Part shown: piece after piece, positions 53,301-61,827 of the stretch
Layout of the letters: the number at the start of each line of letters is the position of its first letter
How positions within the stretch are numbered: the stretch's first letter is position 1
Origin: Streptomyces sp. NBC_01750
GTDB taxonomy: Bacteria; Actinomycetota; Actinomycetes; Streptomycetales; Streptomycetaceae
Direction: 5' to 3'
NCBI RefSeq assembly: GCF_035918095.1
Contig: NZ_CP109137.1
Location: 8,821,980-8,885,979 of the forward strand
Length of the DNA: 64,000 bases
Position numbers and translations under genes: made by a program
Notes under the pieces: model-generated
Told to the model about the DNA's origin: nothing
Database searches by the model: none
What the model saw: only the letters and a program-made list of their open reading frames with translations

Positions 53301-53397
53301 CGTCCCCGAACTGCGCCGCCGCATCACCCACCGCCTCCACGTCCGCAAGGCCGCCAGCGGCTCTACCCTGGCCCTCATTACCGAAGCAGCCGAATAG
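50389..53397 (+). CDS. sbcC: Exonuclease SbcCD subunit C (SMC-like ATPase)
   Basis: 1002 residues. Walker A is LLHGDTGAGKSTVFAAICYA (about residues 33-52), the Q-loop is VVLLPQNQFTQFLRAKAPER, long coiled coils rich in Gln/Glu/Ala flank the zinc hook CPVCGSC near residue 518, the signature is TLSGGESFFASLSLALGLAD, and Walker B is LFIDEGFGTLDEDTLHHVLD. All parts are complete. Its start codon follows the sbcD stop immediately. Confidence 0.95.
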   Translation: MRLHSLTLQAFGPFAGTHTIDFDSLCTDGLFLLHGDTGAGKSTVFAAICYALYGKPPGDLDLLLRSHHAPEHLLTEVTLEVTLSGRRLEITRTPQQTRPKTRGTGTTTQSAQTTLREWKHDDVSGQGKWEASSKSHQEAGDAILTLLGMSRDQFCQVVLLPQNQFTQFLRAKAPERRELLGKLFRTGRFAYIDRWLLERSREAGKTLTAARSEVTSLIERIHQAAGDLDHEHPDPTSDDAHTLTGPVRSWATALAQAAAADLEGKTEQTAKTATDLSIQQDLELTVRTLHQQQSEHRSAQEQLELLQQKAPRQQELNDQLAQGRRAGKLAAVVHAANTAIAEHDRAARDEAGARSPLTSGHAAATADQLTAAERQLRAQAAVAEELLPEEATVQQLAADLEHLDAERVESATEQREARTWLEQAPARRTALTGRMDAARSAEGDSRHHATTLEDVRRRVKAAEQRDTHLAAVTEAEQHLATARTVTAEAATAHIDIRRQRTEGMAAELAASLEDEAPCPVCGSCTHPAPAAPHPGQPTRADEQAAEARHLKAQQDEQAVTTTLQQAREQAASAAGEAGDAPLADIQAQCRALEEELTQALKQAADFGPASEELAALEREQAEMTRKDTTAGEQLSARNADYDHAAARLKDLTTKLDAVREGAPTVAARVTELTHSADQLKTASEAAATTTRTVLERDERITHATTAAQAQGFDTLQAVEQALLDDDAMHTVEGEIKQWSHQCAAHTAVLERPELVQAAAQPPADLQAAVSLRERAAEQHTQAVAAAAGSRTRSDSLTHLTTELDTRIQRLEPLQDDYDTVHHLQELIHGTSLSNNDRMELEAYVLAARLEQVVAAANTRLTRMSDHRYTLSHSDHRASRGGRSGLGLKITDAWTGRDRDTDTLSGGESFFASLSLALGLADVVTHEAGGRALDTLFIDEGFGTLDEDTLHHVLDVLDSLRDHDRTVGLISHVPELRRRITHRLHVRKAASGSTLALITEAAE

Positions 53398-53461
53398 CCC
53401 TCAGGGTGCGGTGCAACAATGCCACCGCACCCACCAGCCCAGCCCCGGAGCGGCGCATCCC

Positions 53462-55735
53462 ATGGCTACCGCCGACCTCGAACTGCGGCCCCACCAGGCC
53501 GAAGCCGTCACCGCGGCCGTCAAGACGCTGCGCATGCATGCCCGGGCAAGCGTGGTGGCCGCCTGCGGTACGGGTAAGACGCTCATTGCTGCGCGGACCG
53601 CCGCACGCCTCGCCGCCCGCAGCCGGGTTCTGGTTCTGGTGCCGACGCTGGATCTGTTGTCCCAGACGGTCCGGTCCTGGCACGCAGCCGGCCGCAAGGG
53701 CCGTGCGGTGGCGGTCTGTTCGGCACGCCAGGCTGTCGAGCATCCCTCGGCTGGCGACATCCCCATGACCACGGATCCGGGCGAACTCGCCGCCCTGACC
53801 CCGGCCGACGCCACCGGGCCGGTGACCGTCTATGCCACCTACGCCTCGCTGCCCACCCTGCTGGCCGCCCATCACAGCCACCGGCTGCCAGCGTGGGACC
53901 TTGCGGTCGTTGACGAGGCGCATCGCACCGCGGGCCGGCTCGGGAAAGCCTGGGCCGCCATCCACCACGACGACCAGGTCCCCGCCGCCCGCCGCCTCTA
54001 CCTCACCGCCACGCCCCGCATCTGGGACCCCGACAGCGACCGAGGCGACGACCCCGTCGCCTCCATGGACGACGAGACCCTGTTCGGCCCTGTCGCCTAC
54101 CGCCTCACCCTCTCCGACGCCATCGACCTGGGCCTGCTCGCCGACTACCAGATCCTCGTCCCCGTCGTCGACAACACCGACCTGCGGGACTGGCTCGCCA
54201 CCGGACCCGGCGCAGGAGTCGACGGCCTGCGCCTGGCCGGCCGTCAGGTCGCCGTCCTGCGGGCCATCCGCGACCACCGCCTGCGCCGCGTCCTCACGTT
54301 CCACCACCGGGTCGCCGACGCCCGCGCCTTCGCCACCACCCTCCCCGACACCGCCGCAGCCCTCCCCGCCGACCTGCAACCCGAAGGCTTGTGGTCGAAC
54401 TGGGTCAGCGGCTCCCACCCGCCCCGCGTCCGCCGCCGCATCCTCCTCGACTTCGCCGCCCACACCCACCCCGAACAGCCGGCCGTCCTCGCCAACGCCC
54501 GCGTCCTGGGCGAAGGCATCGACGTCCCCTCCATCGACGCCGTCGTCTTCGCCGACCCCAAGAACAGCCCCGTCGACACCGTCCAGGCCGTCGGCCGCGC
54601 CCTGCGACAGCCCCCCGGCGCCGGCAAGAAGGCCACCCTGATCGTCCCCGTCTACCTCACCCCCGACGAAGACCCCGACGACCTCCTCGGCGCCGACGCC
54701 TACACCCCCCTGTGGCGCACCGTCCAAGCCCTCCGAGCCCACGACGAGCGCCTCACCGCCCGCCTCGCCGACCCCCGCACCAACCGCCCCACCCTCACCT
54801 CTGACGAACCCGGCGACTGGCTCCGCTTCGACCGCCCCACCCAAGAGGAAGAAGTCGCCCTCGCCCTCACCCTGCGCGTCCTCGCCCCCAAAAGCGCCGA
54901 ATGGCGCCGCGGCCTGAAAGCCGCCCGCCGCTACCACCGCACCCACCACCACCTCGACGCCCCCCAGGCCCATGAAGACGACACCGGCTACCCGCTCGGC
55001 CGATGGCTGACCTGGCAACGCCACCTGCACACCACCGGCGCCCTCGACACCGCCCGGGCCACCGCCCTGGAACGCCTCGGCATCATCTGGAGCCCACGCC
55101 AGCAGGCATGGGAACGAGGCCTCGCCCACGCGGCTGCCTACGCAACGCTCCACGGCCATCTGGCCGCCCCCGTCGACCACCAGCATGACGGATTCGCTCT
55201 CGGCCGCTGGCTCGCCACCCAGCGCAAACGAGCCGACCAGCTCACCCCCGCCCGCACCCAAGCCCTGCATGACCTGGACCCTCAGTGGAACCCGCTCTGG
55301 TCCCTGACCTGGCAACGCGCGTTCCACACCGCCCGCTGGCACCGCGAAGCCGGCCATGTTCTGACCGACGTGCCCCGCGACTTCGTCACCGACGACGGAC
55401 ACCGCCTGGGGGAGTGGCTGCACACCCAACGCCTCCACCCCGGGCGCCTCCACCCCGGGCAATGGCGACTCCTCGCCGACCTCGGCCTGAACCAGACCGC
55501 TGAACAGCCCCCCGGCACAGGCAAATTGGCCGCCCGGAACTGGGACAGGGGCCTGGCCGCTGCGCGCGCTTTTCACCATCGGGAAGGGCACCTCGATGTG
55601 CCTCAGCGGCACATCGAAGTCCTCGACGGCGAACCCGTACGCCTCGGGCAGTGGATCAGCAACGCCCGCCGCCGCAAGGAGCGTCTCCCCGCTGACCGCA
55701 TCCACGCACTCGATGCCCTGAACATGCGCTGGTAG
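53462..55735 (+). CDS. DEAH-box helicase with four helicase-associated repeats
   Basis: 757 residues from ATG 53462. Helicase motifs: LRPHQAEAV (Q/I region), VVAACGTGKTLIAARTA (Walker A), AVVDEAHRTAG (DEAH), YLTATPR (III), ANARVLGEGIDVPSIDAVVF and DTVQAVGRALRQ (V, VI). After residue ~480 come four repeats of ~70 residues, each with W-x-x-G/A-L...G.L.....LG.WL..QR (near 54901, 55102, 55303 and 55540). This build is common for helicases encoded near Streptomyces replicon ends, such as TtrA-like proteins. It may work with SbcCD in end processing. Confidence 0.88.
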   Translation: MATADLELRPHQAEAVTAAVKTLRMHARASVVAACGTGKTLIAARTAARLAARSRVLVLVPTLDLLSQTVRSWHAAGRKGRAVAVCSARQAVEHPSAGDIPMTTDPGELAALTPADATGPVTVYATYASLPTLLAAHHSHRLPAWDLAVVDEAHRTAGRLGKAWAAIHHDDQVPAARRLYLTATPRIWDPDSDRGDDPVASMDDETLFGPVAYRLTLSDAIDLGLLADYQILVPVVDNTDLRDWLATGPGAGVDGLRLAGRQVAVLRAIRDHRLRRVLTFHHRVADARAFATTLPDTAAALPADLQPEGLWSNWVSGSHPPRVRRRILLDFAAHTHPEQPAVLANARVLGEGIDVPSIDAVVFADPKNSPVDTVQAVGRALRQPPGAGKKATLIVPVYLTPDEDPDDLLGADAYTPLWRTVQALRAHDERLTARLADPRTNRPTLTSDEPGDWLRFDRPTQEEEVALALTLRVLAPKSAEWRRGLKAARRYHRTHHHLDAPQAHEDDTGYPLGRWLTWQRHLHTTGALDTARATALERLGIIWSPRQQAWERGLAHAAAYATLHGHLAAPVDHQHDGFALGRWLATQRKRADQLTPARTQALHDLDPQWNPLWSLTWQRAFHTARWHREAGHVLTDVPRDFVTDDGHRLGEWLHTQRLHPGRLHPGQWRLLADLGLNQTAEQPPGTGKLAARNWDRGLAAARAFHHREGHLDVPQRHIEVLDGEPVRLGQWISNARRRKERLPADRIHALDALNMRW

Positions 55736-55963
55736 GCGGCACCGATCGGCGGTCGACCTCGAGCGTTGGAGAAGTCAGCGAGCCGGGAGCCAGCCCTCTC
55801 TACCGGAGCGATTGCGCTCGCCTGACACCATGGCCCTGCATCGTCGCCGGCTGTACCTGTCGGCGCGGCTGTGACGGCACCCGTACCAGGAATCCACCCT
55901 CTCGGAACGCCGACAACGCCACTGAAGAGGGCTGGCAGATCAACAGACGCGTCACCATCGGCC

Positions 55964-56242
55964 TCACGTGCCAGGGATGAGCTCGTTGACCCACGCCTGC
56001 GCCGCTGTGAGGTCGGGTGCCGTTCCGGCGGGGGTGTAGGCGAAGCCGTCCCATTCCTCAAGGACTCGCGGCTCGGTGGGGCGGAAATGGCCACCGCCGC
56101 CATGGAGCGGGCGGTGGCGTCGGTAGACGTCCATCGGCGGACACCGACGTCTTTCGTACGGCCCGAGCGGGTCGCCTTCGTCGAGGCACGGGGCCGCGCG
56201 GGACGGCTGATTCGGCGGTCCGGGACGGCGGTGCTTACCCAT
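55964..56242 (-). CDS. Small unknown protein divergent from the graspetide regulator
   Basis: 92 residues from ATG 56242 (MGKHRRPGPPNQPSRAAPCL). The C-terminal half (GHFRPTEPRVLEEWDGFAYT, then TAAQAWVNELIPG) looks like true protein; the first half is Arg/Pro-rich and may be disordered. It is divergent from the XRE gene that heads the graspetide cluster. Function unknown. Confidence 0.45.
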   Translation of the reverse strand: MGKHRRPGPPNQPSRAAPCLDEGDPLGPYERRRCPPMDVYRRHRPLHGGGGHFRPTEPRVLEEWDGFAYTPAGTAPDLTAAQAWVNELIPGT

Positions 56243-56388
56243 GTGGTCGATGGTCCCAGGCCGCGATCGGGGTCGCACGGGTGTCGGCGAGACCGCGCGC
56301 ACATGCCGTGGGCGGTCTGCTGAGCGAACTGCCGCCGCGCAGGGAAGGCTTGGGTGCGCATGCCGGTGAGGGATGGGAGGGGGTGTCC

Positions 56389-57162
56389 GTGGCCGTGGGC
56401 AGCGGTGGGGATTCGGCGCTCAAGCGGGCCAGGCTGGTGCGGAACATGACGCTGGAGGAGGCTGCCGATGCGTTGAACGTGATCACCGGGGGTGCGGCGG
56501 ACGCGAGCCTGATGAGCGCGTGGGAGTCCGGGCGACGGCGTACGGGCAAGCGGAACCGGGCTGGGCTGTGCCAGCTGTACCGGGAGCGGCCGGAGGTGTT
56601 GTTCGCGCACCAGGACGGGGCGGCCACCAGTGTGCTGGAGACCTCTGGCACCGCGGTGGTGGTCAAGGTGCTCACTCGCTGGACGGACCTTGTCGAGCCG
56701 ATGGCCGACGTAGTGGCGCAGGCGCGCGAGCAGCTGGTTGTCACCGGCAGCCGGAGCCGGGAGAAGGCGTATTTGGCGGCGATTGAGACGGCCGTGGCCC
56801 AGCGGCCGGACCTGGTCCACTACCGGGTGCTGTACGGCCCGCCGCGGCACCAGGCGCTCGTCGACCACCTGGAGCGGCTGCTGGAGCTGCGCGACCCGTC
56901 CGCTCGCTTCAACGGCGTCAAGACCCTCCACATCGGGCTCGTGGAGGCCGATGTGGCGCTGGAACGCTTCTTCGTCGCCTCCGAGACCGCCGCGGTGGTG
57001 CCGCTGCCGTCGTTCCACGGGGCGAACGGGTTCGACTGCGGGGTCTTACTCAGCCGTGAGGCGGCGGTGGGCCTGGTCCACCATGGTCGTGAGGCGTGTG
57101 CCTCGGCGCGGCCGGTGGAGACGATCGCGGCCGTCCGCATGCTGCCGGTACGGCACAACTAG
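56389..57162 (+). CDS. XRE-type regulator with DUF5919-like domain
   Basis: 257 residues; GTG 56389 has GGGAGGGG six bases upstream. N-terminal HTH: ALKRARLVRNMTLEEAADAL and SLMSAWESGRRRTGKRNRAG. The C-terminal part (LVVTGSRSREKAYLAAIETA, RFNGVKTLHIGLVEADVALE) resembles the phospholipase-D-like DUF5919 domain of Streptomyces regulators. Ten bases later the M20-type gene starts. It is probably the cluster-specific regulator. Confidence 0.72.
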   Translation: MAVGSGGDSALKRARLVRNMTLEEAADALNVITGGAADASLMSAWESGRRRTGKRNRAGLCQLYRERPEVLFAHQDGAATSVLETSGTAVVVKVLTRWTDLVEPMADVVAQAREQLVVTGSRSREKAYLAAIETAVAQRPDLVHYRVLYGPPRHQALVDHLERLLELRDPSARFNGVKTLHIGLVEADVALERFFVASETAAVVPLPSFHGANGFDCGVLLSREAAVGLVHHGREACASARPVETIAAVRMLPVRHN

Positions 57163-57171
57163 GGGAGAAGC

Positions 57172-58359
57172 GTGAGCGAGAACCTTCACCTGGCTACCGA
57201 GGCCCGCATGGCGTCTGTGGCGGAGCTCGCGAGTGGGCTGATCCGTCGGCCGAGCCGGGCCGGGATCGACGACTACGGGCCCGTCCTTACCGTCCTGGAG
57301 GACTGGCTTGCCGCCCGCTCCCTGCCCCACAGGCGTCTGCACGGCAGCTCCGGTGAGCTGGTGGGCCTGCTGGTGGAGATCCCCGGAGGCCGGACGGGCA
57401 CATGGTGGGCGCTGGACGCCTGCGTTGACACCGCCCCCTACGGAGACGAGACCGCCTGGTCCTTCTCCCCGACCTCCGGCGACATCCGTGGGGACTGGTT
57501 GCTGGGCCGCGGAGCTGCCGACTCCAAGCTCGCCGCGGCGATGTTCTGCCACATCGCCGCCGACCTGAAGCCCCGGGCCGAGGCCCTGCACGGCGGGCTC
57601 GCCGTGCTGCTGGACGTCGACGAGCACACGGGAGGCTTCGGCGGCGCCCGCGCCTACCTCGCCGACCCGCGGGCGGCGCGGCCGGCCGGAGTGATGATCG
57701 GATACCCGGGACTGGACGAAGTCGTCGTCGGCGGCCGGGGCCTGTGGCGTTCCACCATCGCCGTGCACGCCCCTTCCGGACACTCCGGGTCCAGCCGGAC
57801 CGTGGTCGGCGCCATCTCCCGCGCGGCCCACCTTGTACGCCTCCTCGATGCGGCCGAACTGCCCGGCGCAGATGCAGGCTTTCCGCTGCCGCCGAAGCTG
57901 TCGGTGACCTCCCTCCACGGTGGCCAAGGCTTCTCGACCACCCCCGATCGGTGCGACCTGAATGTCGACGTCCGTATCACCCCGGCTTTCGATGCCCACG
58001 ACGCCGAGACCCTCATCCGCAAGGCCGTTGCCGAGCTGGATGCGGAACTACCCGCTCCGAAGCCGACCGAGATCACCCCGGTTGCCACCTGGCCGCCTTT
58101 CCGTCTGGCCGACGACGAACAGCCTGCCGCTGCACTCCTTACCGCCGCCGCCGAGGCGGGACTGGCGGTGCGGGCGAAGACGGCGGGGCCGTCGAACATC
58201 GGCAACCTGCTGGCTGCGGAAGGTATCCCGGCCACGGCCGGCTTCGGCCTGCCCTACGAGGGGCTGCACGGCATCGACGAGCGCGCCCACCTCGCCGAGC
58301 TGCCCCAGGTCTACTCCGTCTACCAGCGGGCCGTCCTCCGCCTCCTCCGAGCGGGCTGA
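57172..58359 (+). CDS. M20-family metallohydrolase-like protein
   Basis: 395 residues, GTG start. Typical M20 pieces: LLGRGAADSKLAAAMFCHIA (bridging Asp), LLDVDEHTGGFGGARAYLAD, a dimerisation part RGLWRSTIAVHAPSGHSGSS, and GLHGIDERAHLAEL with the last His ligand. The first ligand site, usually G-H-x-D, reads ALDACVDTAPYG, so Cys replaces His, and the Glu-Glu pair is D-E-H. The zinc site may thus be changed. Position inside the graspetide cluster suggests peptide trimming, as peptidase or as an inactive relative. Confidence 0.8.
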   Translation: MSENLHLATEARMASVAELASGLIRRPSRAGIDDYGPVLTVLEDWLAARSLPHRRLHGSSGELVGLLVEIPGGRTGTWWALDACVDTAPYGDETAWSFSPTSGDIRGDWLLGRGAADSKLAAAMFCHIAADLKPRAEALHGGLAVLLDVDEHTGGFGGARAYLADPRAARPAGVMIGYPGLDEVVVGGRGLWRSTIAVHAPSGHSGSSRTVVGAISRAAHLVRLLDAAELPGADAGFPLPPKLSVTSLHGGQGFSTTPDRCDLNVDVRITPAFDAHDAETLIRKAVAELDAELPAPKPTEITPVATWPPFRLADDEQPAAALLTAAAEAGLAVRAKTAGPSNIGNLLAAEGIPATAGFGLPYEGLHGIDERAHLAELPQVYSVYQRAVLRLLRAG

Positions 58360-58633
58360 CGCGTCCCAAGCACGTCCCAACTCCCTCCCAGATCCACTCC
58401 CAGCAAGTCCCCAACTCCGTCTCTAGGAACAGATCTTCGATCGCGGTGACATGGAGGCAGCACCACCTCCACATCCACCGCCGACACGGAAGACCGGTCA
58501 TGGCCGAGCACGCGAAGCGTGGCGTCATGTGCCACGGCGCGCGGCCACTACGGTCCTGGTCGGGGCATCGCCGATTCCGCTCAGGCGGCAGCCGACCGGG
58601 CTGACTGCCTGACTGCACGGGAAGGGACAACGC
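58360..58633. other. Leader region of the graspetide precursor
   Basis: About 275 bases between the hydrolase and the precursor gene. No frame stands out. The last bases hold GAAGGGA, the ribosome site of the precursor. Confidence 0.4.
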
Positions 58634-58900
58634 ATGACGACGCTCGCACCCGAGGTTCCTTGGGCGATGCAGCTGGTCACCGACCGGCTGCCGGACAGCC
58701 CGCCGTCCTACGCGAGGGTGACGCTCGATGGGGCCACGCAGACCGCCCGCTACACCGACGCCGCCGGCCAGGTGGTGGAGATGGGCAACCACGGCACCAA
58801 CAGGACCACCGGCACCGCCTCCACTTCCGGGGGCGGCGACGGGCAGAACCCGCAGCCGCAGACCCAGGACGACAACACCACCGACTACGAGTCGGACTGA
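58634..58900 (+). CDS. tgmA: ATP-grasp target RiPP precursor (TgmA-like)
   Basis: 88 residues. The leader has PWAMQLVTDRLPDSPPSYAR and LDGATQTARYTDAAGQVVEM, the pattern of putative ATP-grasp target peptides of Streptomyces. The C-terminal ~40 residues are a low-complexity core of Thr/Ser and Asp/Glu/Gln (TNRTTGTASTSGGGDG, then TQDDNTTDYESD), suited for ester links between Thr/Ser and acidic side chains. The maturase gene starts three bases later. Confidence 0.85.
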   Translation: MTTLAPEVPWAMQLVTDRLPDSPPSYARVTLDGATQTARYTDAAGQVVEMGNHGTNRTTGTASTSGGGDGQNPQPQTQDDNTTDYESD

Positions 58901-58903
58901 CCG

Positions 58904-59884
58904 ATGGCCTCCACCGTCCTGGTCGTCACCGCGCTGGAAGACGTCACCGCGGACCGGGTCATCGCCGCGCTGAACGAGCGTGAGGTGCCCGTCGCCCGCG
59001 TCGACCCCGCCGACATCGGACCCGCCCTGACCTTCGCGGCCCACATCGAGGCGGGGACGCCCACGTGGGGCGGGCGGCTGCGTACGGCAAGCCGGGAGGT
59101 GGAGCTGGGGGAGGTGGCGGCGGTCTACTACCGCCGCCCCACCCCCTACGCCGCCCGGTACGGGCATCTGCCCCCACAGCAGCGGGACTTCGCCGCCGCC
59201 GAGGCGAGGCACGGGCTCGGCGGCATACTGAACAATCTGCACGGTGCGACGTACGTCAACCACCCCGCCGCCATCACACGCGCCGACTTCAAGCCCGCCC
59301 AGCTCCAACGCTTCACCGAGCTCGGACTCACGATCCCGCCGACCCTGGTCACCAACGATGCCGAGGCCGCGCGGAAGTTCGCCGCCGAGCACAGCCGCGT
59401 CATTTACAAGACGTTCCGCGGCCTGCCCCGAGACGAGGACGGTCACACCGGCGCGATCTGGGCCCAGCGCGTCGACCTCGACACCTTCGACGACACGCTC
59501 GCCGTGACCGCACACCTGTTCCAGGCCGAGATCCCCAAGACCAGCGACGTACGGGTCACCGTGGTCGGCCGCCGCGTCTTCGCCCAGCACGTAGCCGCCC
59601 CGGACGGCGCCCTGGACTGGCGCCGCGGCAACTGGGACGACCTGACCCACGCCCCCACCACCGTGCCTGCCCCGGTCGAGGCCGCGCTGCACCGCTACCT
59701 GGACTCCTTCGGCCTGGTCTTCGGCTGCTTCGACTTCGCTCTGACCGGCGACGGGGATGCCCCGGAACACTGGACGGCGATCGAGTGCAACAGCAACGGA
59801 CAGTGGGGCTGGCTGCCCGACGCGCCCGCCATCACCGAGGCGTTCGCCGACATCCTCGAAGGGAAAGGAGGCGGTAGGCCATGA
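58904..59884 (+). CDS. tgmB: ATP-grasp ribosomal peptide maturase (TgmB-like)
   Basis: 326 residues. N-terminal part VLVVTALEDVTADRVIAALN; then the MvdD/PatG-type preATP-grasp domain with AAVYYRRPTPYAARYGHLPP and NHPAAITRADFKPAQLQRF; ATP-grasp core VIYKTFRGLPR and VRVTVVGRRVFAQHV; C-terminal metal ligands FDFALTGDG...WTAIECNSNGQWGW. It forms omega-ester or omega-amide links in the precursor. It overlaps the methyltransferase gene by ATGA. Confidence 0.92.
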   Translation: MASTVLVVTALEDVTADRVIAALNEREVPVARVDPADIGPALTFAAHIEAGTPTWGGRLRTASREVELGEVAAVYYRRPTPYAARYGHLPPQQRDFAAAEARHGLGGILNNLHGATYVNHPAAITRADFKPAQLQRFTELGLTIPPTLVTNDAEAARKFAAEHSRVIYKTFRGLPRDEDGHTGAIWAQRVDLDTFDDTLAVTAHLFQAEIPKTSDVRVTVVGRRVFAQHVAAPDGALDWRRGNWDDLTHAPTTVPAPVEAALHRYLDSFGLVFGCFDFALTGDGDAPEHWTAIECNSNGQWGWLPDAPAITEAFADILEGKGGGRP

Positions 59885-61076
59885 CGATGCCCGCCGACCT
59901 TGAGACCGACGCCGCGCGGCTGCGCGAGGCGATGGCGAAGGCCCTCGCCGAGAAGGACGTCCTCACCGATCCAGCCTGGCGCCAGGCGGTGGAAACGGTG
60001 CCCAGGCACCGGTTCGTGCCCGGCTTCTACCTGCCCGCCGACGAGCGCGACAGGCAGGGCCTGACTGGGAACCGGTCACCGCCGAGCCCGACTATGGCCG
60101 GTGGCTGGCCGCCGCGTACTCCGACACCACGCTCATCACACAGTTCGACGGCGACGAACCCGACTGGAAGAACCCGATCGAGCGCCACGGCGGGGCCCCG
60201 ACCTCATCCTCCACGCTCCCCTCCCTCGTGCTGCGGATGTGGGCCGACGCCGACCTCCAAGAGGGCCACACGGTGCTGGAGATCGGCACGGGGACCGGCT
60301 ACTCCACCGCGCTGGCCTGCGAGCGTCTCGGCTCCGCCGACGTCACATCGATCGAGGTCGACGGCCGCCGGCTGGAGACAGCGGCGAGGGCGCTGTACGG
60401 CTGCGGCTACACCCCGACCCTGGCAGTGGCGGACGGGCTGTACGGGTACTGGCCCGAGGCACGGTTCGACCGGATCGTGGCCGCCTGCTCGTTCCGCGCC
60501 GTACCGCCCGCGCTGCTGGCCCAGGCCCGGCCAGGCGGGAAGATCCTGCTCACCCTCTCGGGCTGGCTCTACGGGTACGCCCGCGTCCTGCTCACCGTCG
60601 CCGAGGACGGCACCGCCGAGGGCCAACTGCTGCCCGGCACGGTGTCGTTCATGTCGGCGCGTACGCACGCCGCGCCGGCATTCGGCAACCCCGCCCACTG
60701 GGCCGCGGGCCTCCCGGACAAACCCAGGGCGGCCCGGCACAGCCCCAAGCGGATCACCGCCGCCACCGAGGAAGCGTTCCACCTGCGGTTCCTCGCCCAG
60801 AGCGCGGTGCCGGACGCGCAGATGACGACGGCCGGAGAGGTGGTGCACCTGGTCGACGTGGCGACCAGCTCGGCCGCCACCCTCACCCCCCACAACGGCG
60901 GTTGGCAGGTGCGCGAGGGCGGCCCGGTACGGCTGTGGGAGCGCATCGAGCGCGTCCTGGACGCCTACGACGAGGCCGACCGGCCGGGGCCGGAGACCTT
61001 CACCCTGCACGTCTACGACGGCGGGCAGCATCTGCGACACCCGCACATGTCCGGCCTGCCGCTGCCCAGGCCCTGA
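59881..61076 (+). pseudogene. PIMT-type methyltransferase of the graspetide cluster, frameshifted
   Basis: The first ~60 codons (LREAMAKALAEKDVLTDPAW, VETVPRHRFVPGFYLP) are in the frame of 59881; from about 60065 the protein goes on in the frame ending at 61076 (WEPVTAEPDYGRWLAAAYSD, then HTVLEIGTGTGYSTALACER). One missing base near 60063 explains it. The enzyme is a protein-L-isoaspartate methyltransferase relative, which in some graspetides methylates Asp and leads to aspartimide. The C-terminal ~70 residues (after RPGGKILLTLSGWLYG) are the usual extra domain. Either it is inactive or the base is a read error. Confidence 0.85.
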
Positions 61077-61331
61077 CGGACCGCAGGCTCCAGGCGCCGC
61101 CCGGGCGAGGAGAGTGACGGCCTTGCACGGGCGCCTGGCACGTTCATCGGACCCCTTCCTGGCCAACGACCTCGGAGATGTCCAAGGCGTTGTGAAAGAT
61201 GACGCGTTGGTGCGATGTCGAAAGGCGAATTCACGGCGACGAGCCGCCCCCAACCACGGTCGCTAGCCCGTTCGGAAGCCAAGGCGAACACCAGACCCCG
61301 GACACTCACTAAGCGCCCGGATGATCACTGC
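61077..61331. other. Gap after the graspetide cluster
   Basis: About 255 bases between convergent genes. No convincing coding frame. Confidence 0.35.
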
Positions 61332-61520
61332 CTAGAATCCGCCCCCCTTCCCTGATCGACGACGCTTGGGAGGGGCCAGCTCGCGAGCGGCCGAGCGCGC
61401 ATCGTCCAAGAGATGCCGCTCGGGAGAGCTTCCCGACCTATCGACGCCCGACATCTCAAGAGCGTTGGCCAGGTCGGACAAGAGGCGCGCGAGGCGCTCC
61501 GGATTGTCGGCCCAGCTCAT
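61332..61520 (-). CDS. Small basic/helical protein of unknown function
   Basis: 62 residues; ATG 61520 with AGGAAGGAG about nine bases upstream (a GTG just before is the alternative). Sequence MSWADNPERLARLLSDLANA is helical and the end PPKRRRSGKGGGF is strongly basic. The ribosome site makes it a real gene. No family recognised. Confidence 0.55.
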   Translation of the reverse strand: MSWADNPERLARLLSDLANALEMSGVDRSGSSPERHLLDDARSAARELAPPKRRRSGKGGGF

Positions 61521-61827
61521 CACAGTCTCCTTCCTGGAGTGATGACCGAAAGGGTCGCAGCGGTACGAGCACCATGCCTAGGCACGTGTAGATCAGCAGA
61601 TGACGTGTCTCCAGTGAGCCTTACCTCCCCATTGCACGGCAGCCTGCGCCGACACAACGAAACGCCGCTCCTCGTCCTGAACGTGGGCACAGTGCGGCAT
61701 TGGCAGCACGCTCACCACAACAGCCGGTACCGGTCGACGAAGCCGTACAGGTCGTCCTCCTCCGGGACGCTGCCACCCTGGAGCTGATGCCTCCCATCCT
61801 GACCAAAGACCGTGCGACGCCAGCTGT
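61521..61827. other. Gap with no convincing gene
   Basis: About 300 bases; minus-strand frames here (such as 61593-61976) have unlikely composition and no ribosome site. Confidence 0.35.

Noticed and set aside
53378..55705. 775-codon minus-strand frame opposite the helicase
   Set aside because: It is the antisense shadow of the helicase gene; composition is Gly/Val/Glu-rich without any motif.
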